Assembly (NCBI RefSeq): GCF_037975245.1
Contig: NC_092569.1
Location: 17,899,501 to 17,963,500 of the forward strand
Length of the DNA: 64,000 bases
From: Apostichopus japonicus
Lineage: Eukaryota; Echinodermata; Holothuroidea; Aspidochirotida; Stichopodidae
Reading direction: 5' to 3'
The notes below the pieces were generated by a model. The model saw only the letters and a list, made by a program, of their open reading frames with translations. It searched no databases and had not been told where the DNA came from. Position numbers and translations under genes: made by a program. Below, piece after piece: positions 36,401 through 50,400 of the stretch; the stretch's first letter is position 1, and the number at the start of each line of letters is the position of its first letter.

Positions 36401-39400
36401 GTTTCTATGTCAAATGACTAGCACAAACGATATTTTATTGACTCATACAAATGTGCTATACGTTTACCTAACAAATCATTACCAACTAAAAGTTTATTAC
36501 TTTCATGAGGTTTGTGCCTGTATGAATTGGCTGATAAATGCATCCATGTGTTTTACAGAGCCTCTAGCATTGAAAAGAAAAGACCAAAAACATTATTATT
36601 ATTTTCCCGACGATTTTATTACTTAGTAAAATGTCATTGGCGTGAGAAAACTTTTTTCGGGAGATATGTATTGAAGTATACTGTACAAACAAATTTAATA
36701 CTGGTCTTATAAAGTAGTCAGTAGATTTCCGACTGGGATTTTAGTCGGTTAAACACTTAAATTCCCATACTCACAATCAAGTTTTCAAATTCTTTGAAAA
36801 CGTTCAATACAATTGCTTTATCGCCGCTCGAAAGAATATATGTCTATCAAATGTACAAAAGTTTGATAATTAAACATGCCTCATGGGAAACCGCTGAGTT
36901 TCTGAGATAAAAATCTCGGAAACTATGAAATAGTTGTGGCTTGAGGAAAGCGTCGCCATTTCGAGATACAATAGTCGAAGTTTCCAAAATAATGTCGATA
37001 GTTGGAGAATAAAGACAACTTACAATTTTGGATACATTACCGTAATCAAAACTTTCAGATAAAATGGAGACTACAACCATGGATAACTTATCTTTCCCTC
37101 GAGAACATCAGGAAGATTTTATCTTGAACTCATGCATCAATGAAAGAAGCTTCATCGTTGACCTTGAAAAGACGGACAGGAAAGTCAAACAGAGATATCA
37201 ATATACATTTGATGCAGGATTCTAATTGAGAACGTTGTCTTTAACATACGACCTGTGTTAACGACCTGTTTACGACCTGCAGTGTAAGCCGAGTTTCCGA
37301 ATGTGGACAATAAATTTCATTCAATTCAATTCAATTCAATTATACACATTGCGAGCACTTTAAATCACAATTTACATTCTTTGTGTAACACTTTATTCGT
37401 TTTTTGGCGGACAAAAATATTGAAAATAATAATTTTACATACCTAACAAGGACCTACATAGGTTCGACTACCGACGTGTGACAACTGACTGGAATATATC
37501 TATAAGTGTAAGAATTCTCTAAAATGAAGAATGTTGTGTTCATTTATTGACCAGGGTTAAATGTATTCTTTCAATATATTCTAAGTAACAGATTTGTTGG
37601 AATTTCATGCCAGCAGTCGGCACTGGGATAATTCCGCGACCGTGTCCTTTTTTTTTCGTATTTAGCTAGTTCCGAAAAATGAGAATTACAATTTTCGGTT
37701 TTTATCTATTTATTTTTCTAAGACACCTTCATAATAACCAGGTCCTTTCCTCGGTACAATTTCTTTCTTCTTCACATCATACATGAGATGTATCATGTCT
37801 TACCTTTGCTTAATGCGCTGATAGTTGAAAACCTTTGTAAGTCAATTAAATCTTGCTGCTAACGTAGTAGCTGCAAACAACGAGATCGGATACAATATTC
37901 ATAAAAAAACGTCTTCTATTAAAGCAGCTCTTTGCGTCCTTTTCCTTAATTTTCCTCGTTGACCCCACGATGCCATAACCACTAGCATAACCAGCTTATC
38001 TATTAAAATCTAACTTCACTATGGTGGAATAAAAGTCGAACATTTTTACAACATTTGGAGTTTATTTTTCTCGAAGTCAATTTTCCGTTATGCATATTTA
38101 AATTATATGAACGTCATTGAATAATGAGGTAATTCATTTTGACTTTGCTGGCGTCGTAAGCAACCCAGTACACCAATATGTTCTAAAACACCATGCTGTA
38201 TTGTTTATATTCTGTATTGCTGTGATTACGACGCAGCCTTGTCGGATTGCTGTGAATGAATCTATTTTAAGCAACGGCTTATAAACAAACACATTAGCTA
38301 TTCGTTGATTGGTGGAATTCAAACTAGTGGATTTGGAGAAATGTATGCGATTAATTTTAAATGAGTAATTTGTCGGGGAAAATATTTGGCTAAAATCTTA
38401 GTTTGCTGTATTTTGATGAATACATAATACATATATAACCAATACGATGGACTTGTCAAAAGTGTGGGAAAACGGCGACAAAACGCAAAAAGCTGCTTTA
38501 ATATATATAAAACTTTTCTACGAGCTGATATGAACATGAAATGTATGTGATGATCATTGGGTTATTATTCGTGCACACAGCTCGATATATACTGCTGTAT
38601 TGGAAATTTGTTACATCAAGGAGTGGAACTCTCTGGTTTCATCTAGTCCCATGGCAATGTGTACATTGTGTATCAAAGAGCCACCAGTCGCCTCGGTGCT
38701 TAACGGCGCAATTTATAGGTTTCATCCGTCAGTATATCTTATATGGGTACCGAAAGATTTACCTCTGCTCTTATAGGGACAATTACCTGGAAATGAGTGT
38801 AACGGAAACACTAAGAGGTAAGAGGACTTGAGAAGTTTTTACAGGATATAACAAACTGCTGCTCGACATGGAAAATATATGTACAATGTCTTCACGGTTC
38901 TTGGAGCACTAATTTATAGATTTTTAACGATATTTGCTGGAATAGATTTAAACTGAATTTATATGTTACGGTTTAATGAGGTCCTTGATTTCACATTTTA
39001 CGTAAACTGCGATTATTCGACAAGCAGGAACGTACACAAAATTTATCGAAAGTGCTAGACCATGTACCCCATGTTTTATTCAAAAAATGTATATGTATCA
39101 TTAATTAAAATTGTATTGTTATGAATATACAGATGTACGTACTCATTGTTTACAGACACAATTTAATATTTCCCTTTTCTTTTTTCTTTAATTTCTTTTT
39201 GTTTTTAATTTTGCTGAATAATCTGGAAATGCCAAAAGTGACTATGAGAGACAACCAAAATCAATACGGCAATCGTGAAGACTGTTTCACTTCACAGAAT
39301 TTAATAACGTGGTCATTCAAAACTCCTTTCAAGTTCAAGAAATTGCGCCCTGTTACTTTTGCTATAGGTCCACTTATTAGTTTCCGATCCTGACTGAAAG
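36401..39400. other. Downstream flank of unit 2
   Basis: Non-coding; matches 1024-3640 (unit 0) and 20111-21330 (unit 1). It includes an (AATTC)n microsatellite at about 37318-37341. The open frame at 39241-39393 (MRDNQNQYGNREDCFTS) has a counterpart at 3474, but the differences do not favour silent sites. Similarity to unit 0 ends near 39375. Confidence 0.55.
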
Positions 39401-39837
39401 CCAATTGCGTTCTTATAAGTCTTTCTAACTCTTCTAATCATTCCAGTTAAATGAGATTAACACTTCACGTTATGTGTTTTTTGCCTCAACTTTTACCCAG
39501 GCGAATTACACGCTCTTCAGTGAAAGATAATTTAAACGTCCAGGTAGACCAAGCGCAATTTCCTCTTACTCAATGCAGCATGGAGTCTTTATACCTCTAA
39601 TGTACAATGGGTGATATGGTTCATTGAATCCGTGTAAATTATTACACTATCAAGTATCTCTAGTCAGATAAAAGCATTAATAACGGATGAGTGAAGCACA
39701 TAACCAACGAAGATATCTTAATAGCAGCAATGTTGGCTTCTCACAAGTGAAATTAATATCTCTTCGGAAAGACTCGAAAAGCCAGATTTATCGTTTACTA
39801 TGAAACATGAAACAAATAAATGTATAATTCGACGGCA

Positions 39838-40044
39838 GACGTGGCTATTTTCGCACGTACCATACCTACCTGGAATTGCCCAAATTATACATATTCGTTA
39901 TACCCTGCTCCCCAGAATATACAAATTCGTGAGATCCTGCTCCATTTTCTTTCAAACCCGCGCACAACTTTATTTCCAAATGTTCCAGAACATGAACAGA
40001 AGACGGTTACATTATCTTTATTTGGTGGCCTTGTGCATAAATAA
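39838..40044 (+). CDS. Possible terminal exon related to 9200-9398 (weak)
   Basis: After a possible acceptor (TTCGACGGCAG) the frame reads ADVAIFARTIPT and later LFPNVPEHEQKTVTLSLFGG with a final LVHK-stop. The units' exon has EEIAIL, EFPNPNVPKH and LAHKK at the same relative places, which suggests a diverged member of that family ahead of gene C. The match is short, and I hold it loosely. Confidence 0.25.
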   Translation, partial: DVAIFARTIPTWNCPNYTYSLYPAPQNIQIREILLHFLSNPRTTLFPNVPEHEQKTVTLSLFGGLVHK

Positions 40045-41274
40045 TGCTTGCAGCCGTTTCAATAACGGCAAAAATTCGCATTATGCATGTCATGTACGGT
40101 ACTCTGTATACATCTGTCATTTGAAATCACATATATAAATAATAGGTCGGCTAAGTCGTCACTGATGGATTAGTGAACATTTCTCTCGTTGAAGGTGTTA
40201 AAAATTACATGGATAATGCAGCTGGTCTTAACTATAGTCGAGTCATCTCGACAATGTGTTTGTTCCTGTTCCTTGCTAAAGGAAGGAATAACCTTCTGCA
40301 TCTCTCAGATCAGAAAGCGTTACATATGCTTCTCTATCTGTAATAACTCCCTGATTCCAAAAACACGTTATAAGAGTCCATTGTAAAAGCTTGATGCTTT
40401 GGTTATGGGTTTCAACGGACATTCAGCTTTACCAAATATATTATTATAGTTCCGTCCATCTTCCCGAGAGGTGATGTCGAAAACTATACCAGGTGCCATG
40501 CATATAGCAGTAATGTCTGTGTTAATGTGTACCAAAAGTGAACTAACAGCAAACAGAAATGATCTCATGGATTCACATTGAATGTACTTCTCAACTGTGA
40601 ACATTTAACCTGAACAAATAAAAAAATTAAATAAGAGGTCCTCACTGATGATTATATGGTATTATAGAGCAAAATAGAAAAGAACAAAAGACAGTGCACC
40701 TTGGTCATGAGGATGTTTATCTATCCTTTATTTTTTGTTAATATTGAAGTGAGCCTCAATTTAAGTAACTCTGTTATTTATGTGATCATGGACAAACAAC
40801 TACATCAGCAACATACCAGCAAATTAAATTTAAAAACTTAAACTAATCAACGATGACTTCGGAAATTACTGAAGCAAATGTGCAAGGTTAATATTGAGTG
40901 TTAAAGGTTTTCCTATAACTCAACTGATCTCCTGAAGAAAAAGAAAATTAAATATTTATTTAGTTGAAGCGTGCAGCTGCCACGTTCCCCTCATTATCTA
41001 GGCATTCAGCCAACTGACATTGCCTTGTACCAAATTCAATGAGTCTGATGTACGGATGCCTTTAAACATCCCTCAATTTAAGTAACGCACAAAATGTACA
41101 GTTGGCTTAAAGCCAAACAATTTTTGCATATAATCTTTATATATCATTTGCCACGTCAGCACAATCACTGTCCTCCGGTCGTTGATGTTGAAACTATTAA
41201 AATCCATTTTTGTCAGTTGTAACGTGTGTTTCAAACCGAGCCGTCATTCCTGACTTTTCTTTGAACCAGTAAAG
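40045..41274. other. Intergenic region before gene C
   Basis: About 1.2 kb with no supported gene. The short minus-strand frame at 40368-40604 has no sign of conservation. The gene C promoter is presumably in the last few hundred bases; an ATTAAAA stretch lies about 80 bp before the start codon. Confidence 0.35.
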
Positions 41275-43957
41275 ATGGACAATCGTTTGGCTGTTCGAGG
41301 GGTATTCGTGTTTTTCTTTGTGACGAGAAGCGTTTTCGCGTCGTTGGTGAGTCAAATATTTGATTTTTCAATTTCTTTATTTTATAATATCAAACTTTTC
41401 TTTACAATATTTCATTTTTATCCAATACTGGGAGCTTACCTATTCACATTAATTACAAACAGTTTGATATCCGAGAATTAGCAATAATTGTGTCAGGTAT
41501 GAATGAAATAAGAACTGCGTGAAAAAGAAAAGTAACATATTTTGTTTGATTAAAAATGTCAAAGCATACAAATTTCTAATAATTTTTAACAAGCTTTGTT
41601 CCAACTCATTGTCAACAATTCCTTAATTCTCGATTAGGATTTGTATCTGTTTCCAACGAGTATTACACTGCAATCTAAACTTAACAGGACCAGTATCATT
41701 CAAATTACAAATCGTCCTTGGCTGCTTAGATACTTTTCAATTAGGTAAATTTGAAGCTAATGTCCGCTCTGAGTAATGATTGAACGCTTGATCTTAATTA
41801 TACTTATGTCTTTAGATCATTATATTATCGCTCAACTATATATATCATGTTTGGTTTTTAATCCCCATGTTGCTAATTTCGTTTCGTTACCATATTAGTA
41901 TTCGTCTTATATCGTATTGAATTATTGTCGTGTGGTAAAATATAACGTTCTCCCGTTACGCCGAGATATTTATAAATTCACTAGACATTCGTTGTAACAA
42001 TACAAAGACAGAAGAGTCTAATATGCATTTAAAAAACAAAAATTCGTAGCCAACCAAAAATGAGAAACTAGGTTCCGATTGCCTCTGTGTGTAGCAGGTC
42101 ACGACGTGCTCAATACTTCATGTGATTGCAATATTTTCCTAATTCCAATGGTTTCGACTAAAAATTGTACACTCTTGTTCTAAATGATTACGAATCATTC
42201 GTGAGAACTTAGAAAAAGTGTTGCTTTTATAAATAATATGTAAGGTTACGATTTGTATACTTCTATTTCGTTAAACACTATGTTTAGAAAAAAAGTACGA
42301 TAAACCATTGTAAATTCTGTGACCAAATACTCATGCCAGATCTGTTTTTTTAATAATATATTCTGTGTGCTAACATCATGTTGGAAATTTTTAAAATGGT
42401 TGTTCCAATTGACCAAAACTTATAATTTCATCAGTTGTTATATATGAGCATAGATTAAAGATTCCGCGCGTTAGTTCCTTTACCGTTCACTTGTTTGTTA
42501 AGAGTCATGCCCTGTACCCCATTTTTTTCTGAATTTCTACATTCATGAATTAGTGTTTGTTTTTAAACAGGATAACAACCAAGAGAGTTCACCTTCAACT
42601 GTAGATGCCTTTCAGAGTAAGATAATAGACTATCAGTTTGTAAACTTTTGACTAACTGACTCCTTCTTGAGACAAACAACCACACCGGTTCAGTTCAACT
42701 GAGATTAATCTCCGTTTAATGAAATATACTTGACATGCATGTCATTCATCATTATACATTTTCTAATCCAATTACAAACTACTTATAATAAGCATAAAGG
42801 CACGCTAATTGACTCCACAGGAAGTGGCGTACTGTAGATAATCTTCAGATTTATTGACTGCATATAATTAATTCTTCCTATTCAACGTGTAAAACTATAA
42901 TTTACAGAAAACACTTGACAGAAACTTAGCCAGCCATTTCAAAACGATATAATTGTTTGCTTTCACTTACATTGGTAATCGTTTTATTCCCAATAATTGT
43001 TTTACAATTTAATGTAATACCTTGCGTTGTTACTCCTCATATAACTTGGGATAAAGGCAATGCTCAAATTAATATAAATTACCGTTCAGTTTTAAATTTT
43101 TATCCTGGTTCAATATTAACTTGTTGCTTTACATGAACCAGGTCATCCTTACTTCTTTTATCAACGTTCTGAATATCCGAAGGACTGTCGAGATGTTCAA
43201 CGCCAATGTTCTACATCAAGTTCCAGTGGAGTATACCTCATCAAACCAGATGGTTATGAAGAACCATTTGAGGTATTCTGTAACCATGACGTCGGAACAG
43301 GAGGATGGACGGTATGTTTCCCGCAGAAAGTTTACATTGGATCACATTGATGTGTTCTTGATTCACTTCAACATGATCGTGTAAAAGAAAGAAAGAAAAA
43401 TGTGTCTCAGTGCATTTTGCCATGTATTGTAATATAATATGAAAGTCACAATATTTATACAATTAAACGAAACAAAATTGTGGCTAATGGGAGTAAAGGT
43501 TCTGCTAAATTGTACAACAGTACTACCTTCTTTTACAAAATAATTGATATTTTTGTTTATTTATTTTCTTCAAGGTTATTCAACGACGCACCGACGGTTC
43601 CGTAAATTTCAATAGAAATTGGTTAGAGTATAAAGAAGGCTTTGGATTTTTTGCAACTGATTTTTGGATCGGAAATAAAAAGCTATCATACTTGACAAAT
43701 CAAGCAATCTACGAACTTCGTATGGATATGACCTTGTCCAATGGATCGTCCCTTCACTCATCATACAAAGGTTTTCGTATTGCTGATGAATGGAGTCGGT
43801 ATAACATTGTGAATTTGATCGCACTTGACAGCAACGTAGGTAAGTTTGATACACCAGAGAAAATTAAACACATAGCAAATACTCCATCGTATAAATTTTC
43901 TTTCGTCGCCAATATATCAAAACATCAATAAATACCATTGTATGTTTGTATGTATGC

Positions 43958-44008
<51 letters not shown>

Positions 44009-44074
44009 TAGTAATTCCAAACTTCATAACGTTTAAATACCGTTAAATACGTTTTAAATACCATTGTATGTATG

Positions 44075-44154
<80 letters not shown>

Positions 44155-47100
44155 AATATATTAATTCCAAAATTCATAACGTTTTCGATGTGACTATGTC
44201 TTATTGATATCAGCAAAAACACAACTTCGTTAAATTTCAAAATGTGAGTAAAATCCTTTATATTATGCCACTTGAAGTAAAAATGGTCAAACCTTGAAAT
44301 TATTTATTGTTGCTTAATATATTCTCAGTTGAAAATTGACTGGGAATCACTTAACCAATTGAATTACAAGTTCATGCTCCCTACTTCTTCTTTGTCTTCC
44401 GTGTTTAGACTCACTAATCTCTGCCTGTCCATCCAACAAGATCTTTGGTATATGTAACTGTCAGGGAACATGTAACTATCCTAATAGAACATCTGGATGT
44501 GACAATGACTGCTTGGGTAGTGAGGGCTGCATCTGTCCTGCTGGTTTCTTAATGCAAGAGAGTGACTGTATTCCTGCAGAGGAATGTGGATGCTTTGTTA
44601 CAGAAGCCAATTTGGTCATTCCAGTAAGATATTGTTTTTCAAACACATCAATAGAAACGTTTGTTTAATTTCCATTTTCTTTTGCATAACGAGATTTATA
44701 ACAGTTTGGTTAATATCGTACTTTTAATATACGTATTTGAATGGGGGAAGCGTCTGTTAGCGATACTTGCACACTACAATGATAAGTTACCATGTTAGTA
44801 ATTATTTCTGATTTTTCGCCAAAATTTAAAGTTTCATATTGCATCGTAATTACTGTACATTAGAAGATGATAATTTAACAACTATCATCATGCTTGTCAT
44901 TGCCCTTCTAGAATGGAGAAACCTTTGTCAGCGATGATTGCACTCAAAAGTGTTCCTGTAGCAATAACCGACTTACCTGTGAAGTTGACTATAGCTGTAG
45001 TACCAATGCTGTGTGTGATGTCAAGAATGGAGTACGACAGTGTTATTGTAATGAGGGATATGAAGGTGACGGTGAAACTTGCGAAGTTTTATATACAGAC
45101 TGCAAGGATGTTCATGACGCTGGGCATACAGAAGATGGCGTTTATACCATTCTACCAACTGGATGGCCAGATTCACCATTTAGTGTCTACTGTAAAATGA
45201 ATCATGGTGGAGGATGGACAGTAAGTTATTAGAGCATCAATACATTGTGAAAACATATTACTGGCGACTATTCCAAACATAAGTAATACGGCCCTTTCCT
45301 TTCTAACATGTTATATATCATCGTCTCGATCCTTCCTATGCCTCAGTTTGTCTCCTTATACCATTTTCTCCCATTCAGGTTTTTCAACGCCGCAGTGGCG
45401 GCAGTACCAGTTTCTCTCAAAACTGGGATGCGTACAAAGAAGGATTTGGGGACCTGAACGATGATTTCTGGCTTGGGAATGAGAAACTTTATTATCTTAC
45501 ACACCAAGCAGGTTACACGCTGCGCTTCGATGTTGTTACTTCGGGTGGAGATCAGAAATATGCTTCATACACCGAGTTTCAGATTGAGTCTGAAGGTAAT
45601 AAATACAGACTGAATAAACTAGGCAACCATACTGGAACAACAGGTTAGTCACCCCTTTCAATAATATCATATACAATCTTTTCTGCTTTTCTTAATATTA
45701 TTTTTAGGACTTATTTCAAGCTAAACATTTCCTGATCAATATTTCTGGGAACCTGCAACTTTAAAATTTTACTTTGAACTGTTACATACTGCTTTCAAAT
45801 ACGTACATTCCATACATTTAACTTAATCGATGGATGGATCGATCGATCGAATGTCACTTATAACTTAACAATAAAAGTGACATTCGATCGATCCATCGAT
45901 CCATCGATTAAGTTTCATGAATGAAATGTACGTATATGAAAGCAGTATGTAAAATTCCATGTTAGCGAACAATGTACTTTAACGTTGCTTCACAAAATAA
46001 GCTTTAACAAGCCAGTGCCGATTATATATAGGTCCTTGAGTGATAAAACTGTCAAAATGTCCGTTTATCATACGTTTCTACATGACATTGTTTGCTGTGC
46101 ACATAAATGAGAGAAGAATATATCCTTTTACAGAACATGAAATTGAGATCAGGAAATCAAAGTCTAGTAACGAAACTTAAAGAAACGGAAACGGAAAAGA
46201 GACTTGCTAAAATGCAAAACAACGAAGAAAATTAAAGAGAAATTCATGTAAATATCAAAAAGCTATCAAAGATAGAAAAAAAAAACAACCGACAAGAGGA
46301 GGGATTAACGTATTCAACTATGAATTCTTGGCCACATATGCTATACTGTTTCCGCATTCCGTTGACTCTAATTATAGCTTATTGGTACTTTGAATCAAAC
46401 ACAAATCCAAACTTGTTTTTCAAATAATTTATCAATTGAATGAATACATTATGATTGAATTACAGAATCCCCCTGTTTGTCTCTATTTTTTTTTGTCGCA
46501 TTATATGCAAATTGATAAGATCACTTATGACAAGTATTAAGATGAATCGTTTTAACATAAATAATTTTAAAAACCATATTGTTTTATATTCTTCATTAAA
46601 ACCCGATAATTGTATTTTATAAGATAGAACTAGCATAACTAAAATCACCTTCTCTCCTTATTCTTATGCTTGATAAACAATGGTAATGTTACTCTCTACT
46701 AAAACTTATGACAAGTATTAAGATATATTCACATATAACACTGGATGTCACAAGGGTAGCATTGAATTTTCACAAGGTTAAGATTTTTTGAGCTCATGAC
46801 TGTGGTTTAAATCTTACTTAAGGGAGGAAACGAGATATGGTTATAATTACCTTTTAGATAGCTGACCAATAAATTTGTAAATGTTATGTTTGTCTATACA
46901 GATACAATCGTACCAATGAACACTGATTAACAATATTTAATGACGAACTTTTTTTCTCAACGAACTTTTTTTCTCATTTACATTGCATATTAATAAATTT
47001 CAGTAACATTATGCATGCACTTTCTTTATTAACTGGCCCTTGCCTCTTTTGTATTGTAATTTTTGTCTTTGTGCTAGTATTGCAATTCAGAAATTAAACT

Positions 47101-47456
47101 AGATCTTTAAAACTATTGTAATTTGCGTTGTTCATTCTATTACAGGTACACGTATCGGTAACAATAGAGGCAAAGCTTTCAGCACGCATGGCCGAGACAA
47201 TGATGAGTGTGACAATTTTAACTGCGCGGAAGGACACCGAGGCGGGTGGTGGCACTCAGATCATTGGTGTGGTAGTTACTGTTGTAGTAATAATTTTTGT
47301 GAGCATTTTCCTTACAGAGGAAGCTGTAACACCGTTTGCACCAGCGACAACCTCAATGGAGATTACAACGGCGACCGTGGAGAAAACATCTTCTCTGACC
47401 ATAATGCTTACTGCAACCTTAGGTTCACGGAGATGAAAATTCGGCCGTCCTCTTGA
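41275..47456 (+). CDS. Gene C: secreted FReD-TIL-EGF-FReD protein, 550 aa, eight exons
   Basis: The exons are 41275-41346, 42571-42616, 43142-43311, 43575-43839, 44409-44623, 44912-45220, 45379-45643 and 47146-47456, all GT-AG and in phase. Exon lengths match genes A and B except exon 1, exon 6 (+3), exon 7 (-3) and exon 8. Residues 1-23 are a signal peptide. A partial fibrinogen domain (exons 3-4: [18 protein letters not shown]) is followed by TIL ([31 protein letters not shown]), VWC/EGF-like ([14 protein letters not shown]) and a full fibrinogen domain ([54 protein letters not shown]). Here the canonical disulfide cysteines are kept and a Cys-rich insert sits before NLNG. C is diverged from A and B but keeps the same exon plan. 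It is presumably extracellular; its ligand is unknown. Confidence 0.92.
43930..44182. repeat. Duplicated (TA)n microsatellite block in gene C intron 4
   Basis: Two copies of about 125 bp, each TACCATTGTATG, a long TA run (43961-44002 and about 44080-44152), then TAATTCCAAA and TTCATAACGTTT. The block has been duplicated in tandem. Confidence 0.85.
45781..45952. repeat. Long near-perfect palindrome in gene C intron 7
   Basis: Arms of about 80 bp: GTTACATACTGCTTTCA on the left returns as AAAGCAGTATGTAA on the right. An inner core of CGATCGATCGAATGTCACTT faces AAGTGACATTCGATCGATC across a loop of about 15 nt. Transcribed as part of the intron, it would fold into a long double-stranded hairpin. 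It is probably a fold-back transposon. Confidence 0.85.
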
Positions 47457-50400
47457 GCAAAATAATTTCAATAACGTTGATGTAACCTGTTTAGATTCAT
47501 ATTTAACGTTTCAACCAACGATTTAACCTTTCAGCTATTAGAAAACATCAATTTGTCGCTAATTGAAGCAACTGTGTACTTTCTGTTTGGATATATTTTC
47601 GATGTTTTTATATTGTATAATATATAATAACAATGACATTCGTAAACATGACCTATCAAGTTTCATTTCAATTCTTCGTTTCAAGAAGGCATGAACGGGA
47701 TCCTTTTCTTACTAATGCTTTCTATATGGGATACACAAAGCACCGCAGTATCAAAGTTGAAACGCCAACCATTAAAACGTTGTATTGTTGCAAAAATGTA
47801 GGAGGCGCCAATTCATTAATTTTTACTTTCTTAGGGAAAGTTTCGTGTCGTTCATAAATTAGTATAATGCCACTATTTGTTTCTATCACACAATGGGTTA
47901 CAGCCTATACTACCTTAGAAAACTGTTAAAAAAGGAAATTATTGTGATTTGTGCTTTGCATGTTTCTTATGTGATGGATTTTATTTTAACTACGCACGTT
48001 TTCACTACTAAAAAGAAAATAGCAAGAAGTGTAACGTTTGTGCTTTACTTAGAACTATAGACAATAGAAATTCTGCAATAATGTACGGGAAAAGATGAAA
48101 TTACTAAAATCATTATATTCCTTCATTTCTTTATGTTGCTATTTAGATCTTAAGTTTCATAAAATATGAATTATATTTTCTTTGAAGTTTCAAGAACAAT
48201 CACATATTCAATACCCATAACTTATCGTTTGCTTCAAAACCGTTGGCGGATTATTCCATCATGTAAGAAGGATGATTAATTAAGTAATACATTAAGTGAA
48301 TAGGGTTACATTTTGTTAGTTATAGTGTTGTATCATTAATCATAAATTTAAGAATGTGATGATATGAAAGGATGTAAAACCAATATGATCGTTGTTCATT
48401 TTTCTTTCTTGGTTATCGTATTTGACTTCATCGTCCTTAAGAAACAACTTCTAAAGACTTGCATTTGTTTGTACTGCCATATTGAACAGTTCCCGTGCAC
48501 TGAAATATGATGTTGCGAAAGGTACTTGTGTATTATATATTTCATGTTACTTCATATTCTCCAAATTGTACACATTGTTATTAATCACACAACACAAATA
48601 CTATGTTCTAAATTATGCTGCGGTTGGTAGTTGGTTTTGCACTCTACGGTTAAAATTATTGCCAGATGCCTGTCTCTTTGTAGAATAACGATACCAATGT
48701 TGAGGCAGTAGGTAAGTAGTTGCTCATACATTTTCAAACAGGTTGGTTACGTTTATATGAATTTCACATGATGGCAGTTTCATATGATCGCAGATTAATT
48801 GCTACTTCATTCCCCCTAAAAATGAAGCCTGAATATGAACAAAGGTCTGTGAAAGCGATGAAATTTGCGACGATCTGATGACGTTTGCCGTCAACCTGAC
48901 AGCAGCATATCGCCTGTAGCTCGGTAGAGATGGTATTACCTTTACCCCGAGGAAAATTATTTGGTATGATCTTTCGGAGCCTTGTTCCGAGAAGCTCCAC
49001 GCAAATAAATGATTAAAACGTTTTGTTGATTTTAAGACGCTTTAATCTCTCACTGAAACAATTACAATTTCAATTAAACACTGTAAAATTACTTCAAGAC
49101 ACTGATTGGAACACTGAATTTGGTATAAATTATATGGCCATCATGTGCTGATTGTGAGCACTGGATTCTTTTTCCAGAACTAAGTTACCTCTATAAAAAC
49201 TGCTCAGTAGTTACACAGCTTGGATCACATGTGATGGGGCATCCGAACCATGGTTAGTCCAATATTAACTTCGGAACAGCATTAATATTCATCAACATCT
49301 ATCACTGAATGTACCAATCACGATTAAGAAAGAACACAAACGTGGTCTTAAGTTTTGGTTATATTTTTCCTTGCTGCAAATACGGGCTCCTAAACTAGAC
49401 GTCTTAATATGGATCAAACAATTTCTTATGTATTTCTTTATTCGGGAACCGTGGGAATTAAAGAGGGAACTTGAAGGTCGAAAGTGGAAAGGGTGAAAGA
49501 AATTGCAGGAGCTTGATAGTAACTTAAACGAGCTATAAATTCAGCAATGTTATGCTGAACGAAAGGAGAAGAAGATAAGCGAAAGTTAACCGAAAATGAT
49601 TTGAACAATCAAAATCTGTAAACATGGGCCACTTTGTATAAGTATGTTAACATACAATTTTCTAAATATCTAAATGGTATATCATCAGGCCATATGTGCC
49701 TCGTTGTGGTTTATGCTATTCTCTATCAATAACCAGTATCTTATTTCATTTGAGATATATTTGGGATATATTTGAGATTAATGTTCCTTCACGCACAATC
49801 CAGATATAATAGACTTCTCTTCTAGGAAGTTGTTAATGACAGTTGTGTCTATTGTATACACCACCGATGACGACGGGGAATCTTCCCTACAACTTCATCT
49901 TATAAAGTGACACATGAGCAGTCAAGAACACTTTAAGGAAAGAGAGACCATATATAACTAATATTTTATCGAGAAACCGTGCAATATAGATTATCTGTCA
50001 AATGTGTGAGTGCGACTTGTTATTATCAAACAAGATTTTTCTGTAAACATATAGCTTAAAGACAAATTTCAGTAAAGAGTGAATTAATACGGTTTTGTTG
50101 ACATAACCAATATATCACACAGTGCTTTGACCAACCGACAGGTAAGCTTGACTGACCATTATAGTAGAGTCAAAGCACTATAACATATGCAGTCCGTTTA
50201 TATATTTTCGGTATTTTAGAAGAAGAAACTCTTCGCCAGAGCAACTTCTAATCAATTGCTAAATGCAGTGAGTATTATGATATTCTATACAAATATTGCT
50301 TGTATTAGACACAGCGTGTCGATTAATTAAGCGGAAAATGAGATTTTAAGAAATGTTGCTGTACCAGCGACTAATTGGCACTTAGCTTTGACAAAAATGG

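Noticed and set aside
45781-45952. Hairpin considered as a microRNA precursor
   Set aside because: Arms of about 80 bp are longer and more perfect than a typical animal pre-miRNA; a fold-back element is more likely.
47128-47436. Thr/Val-rich open frame overlapping gene C exon 8
   Set aside because: Shadow frame of the fibrinogen exon; no acceptor in its phase.
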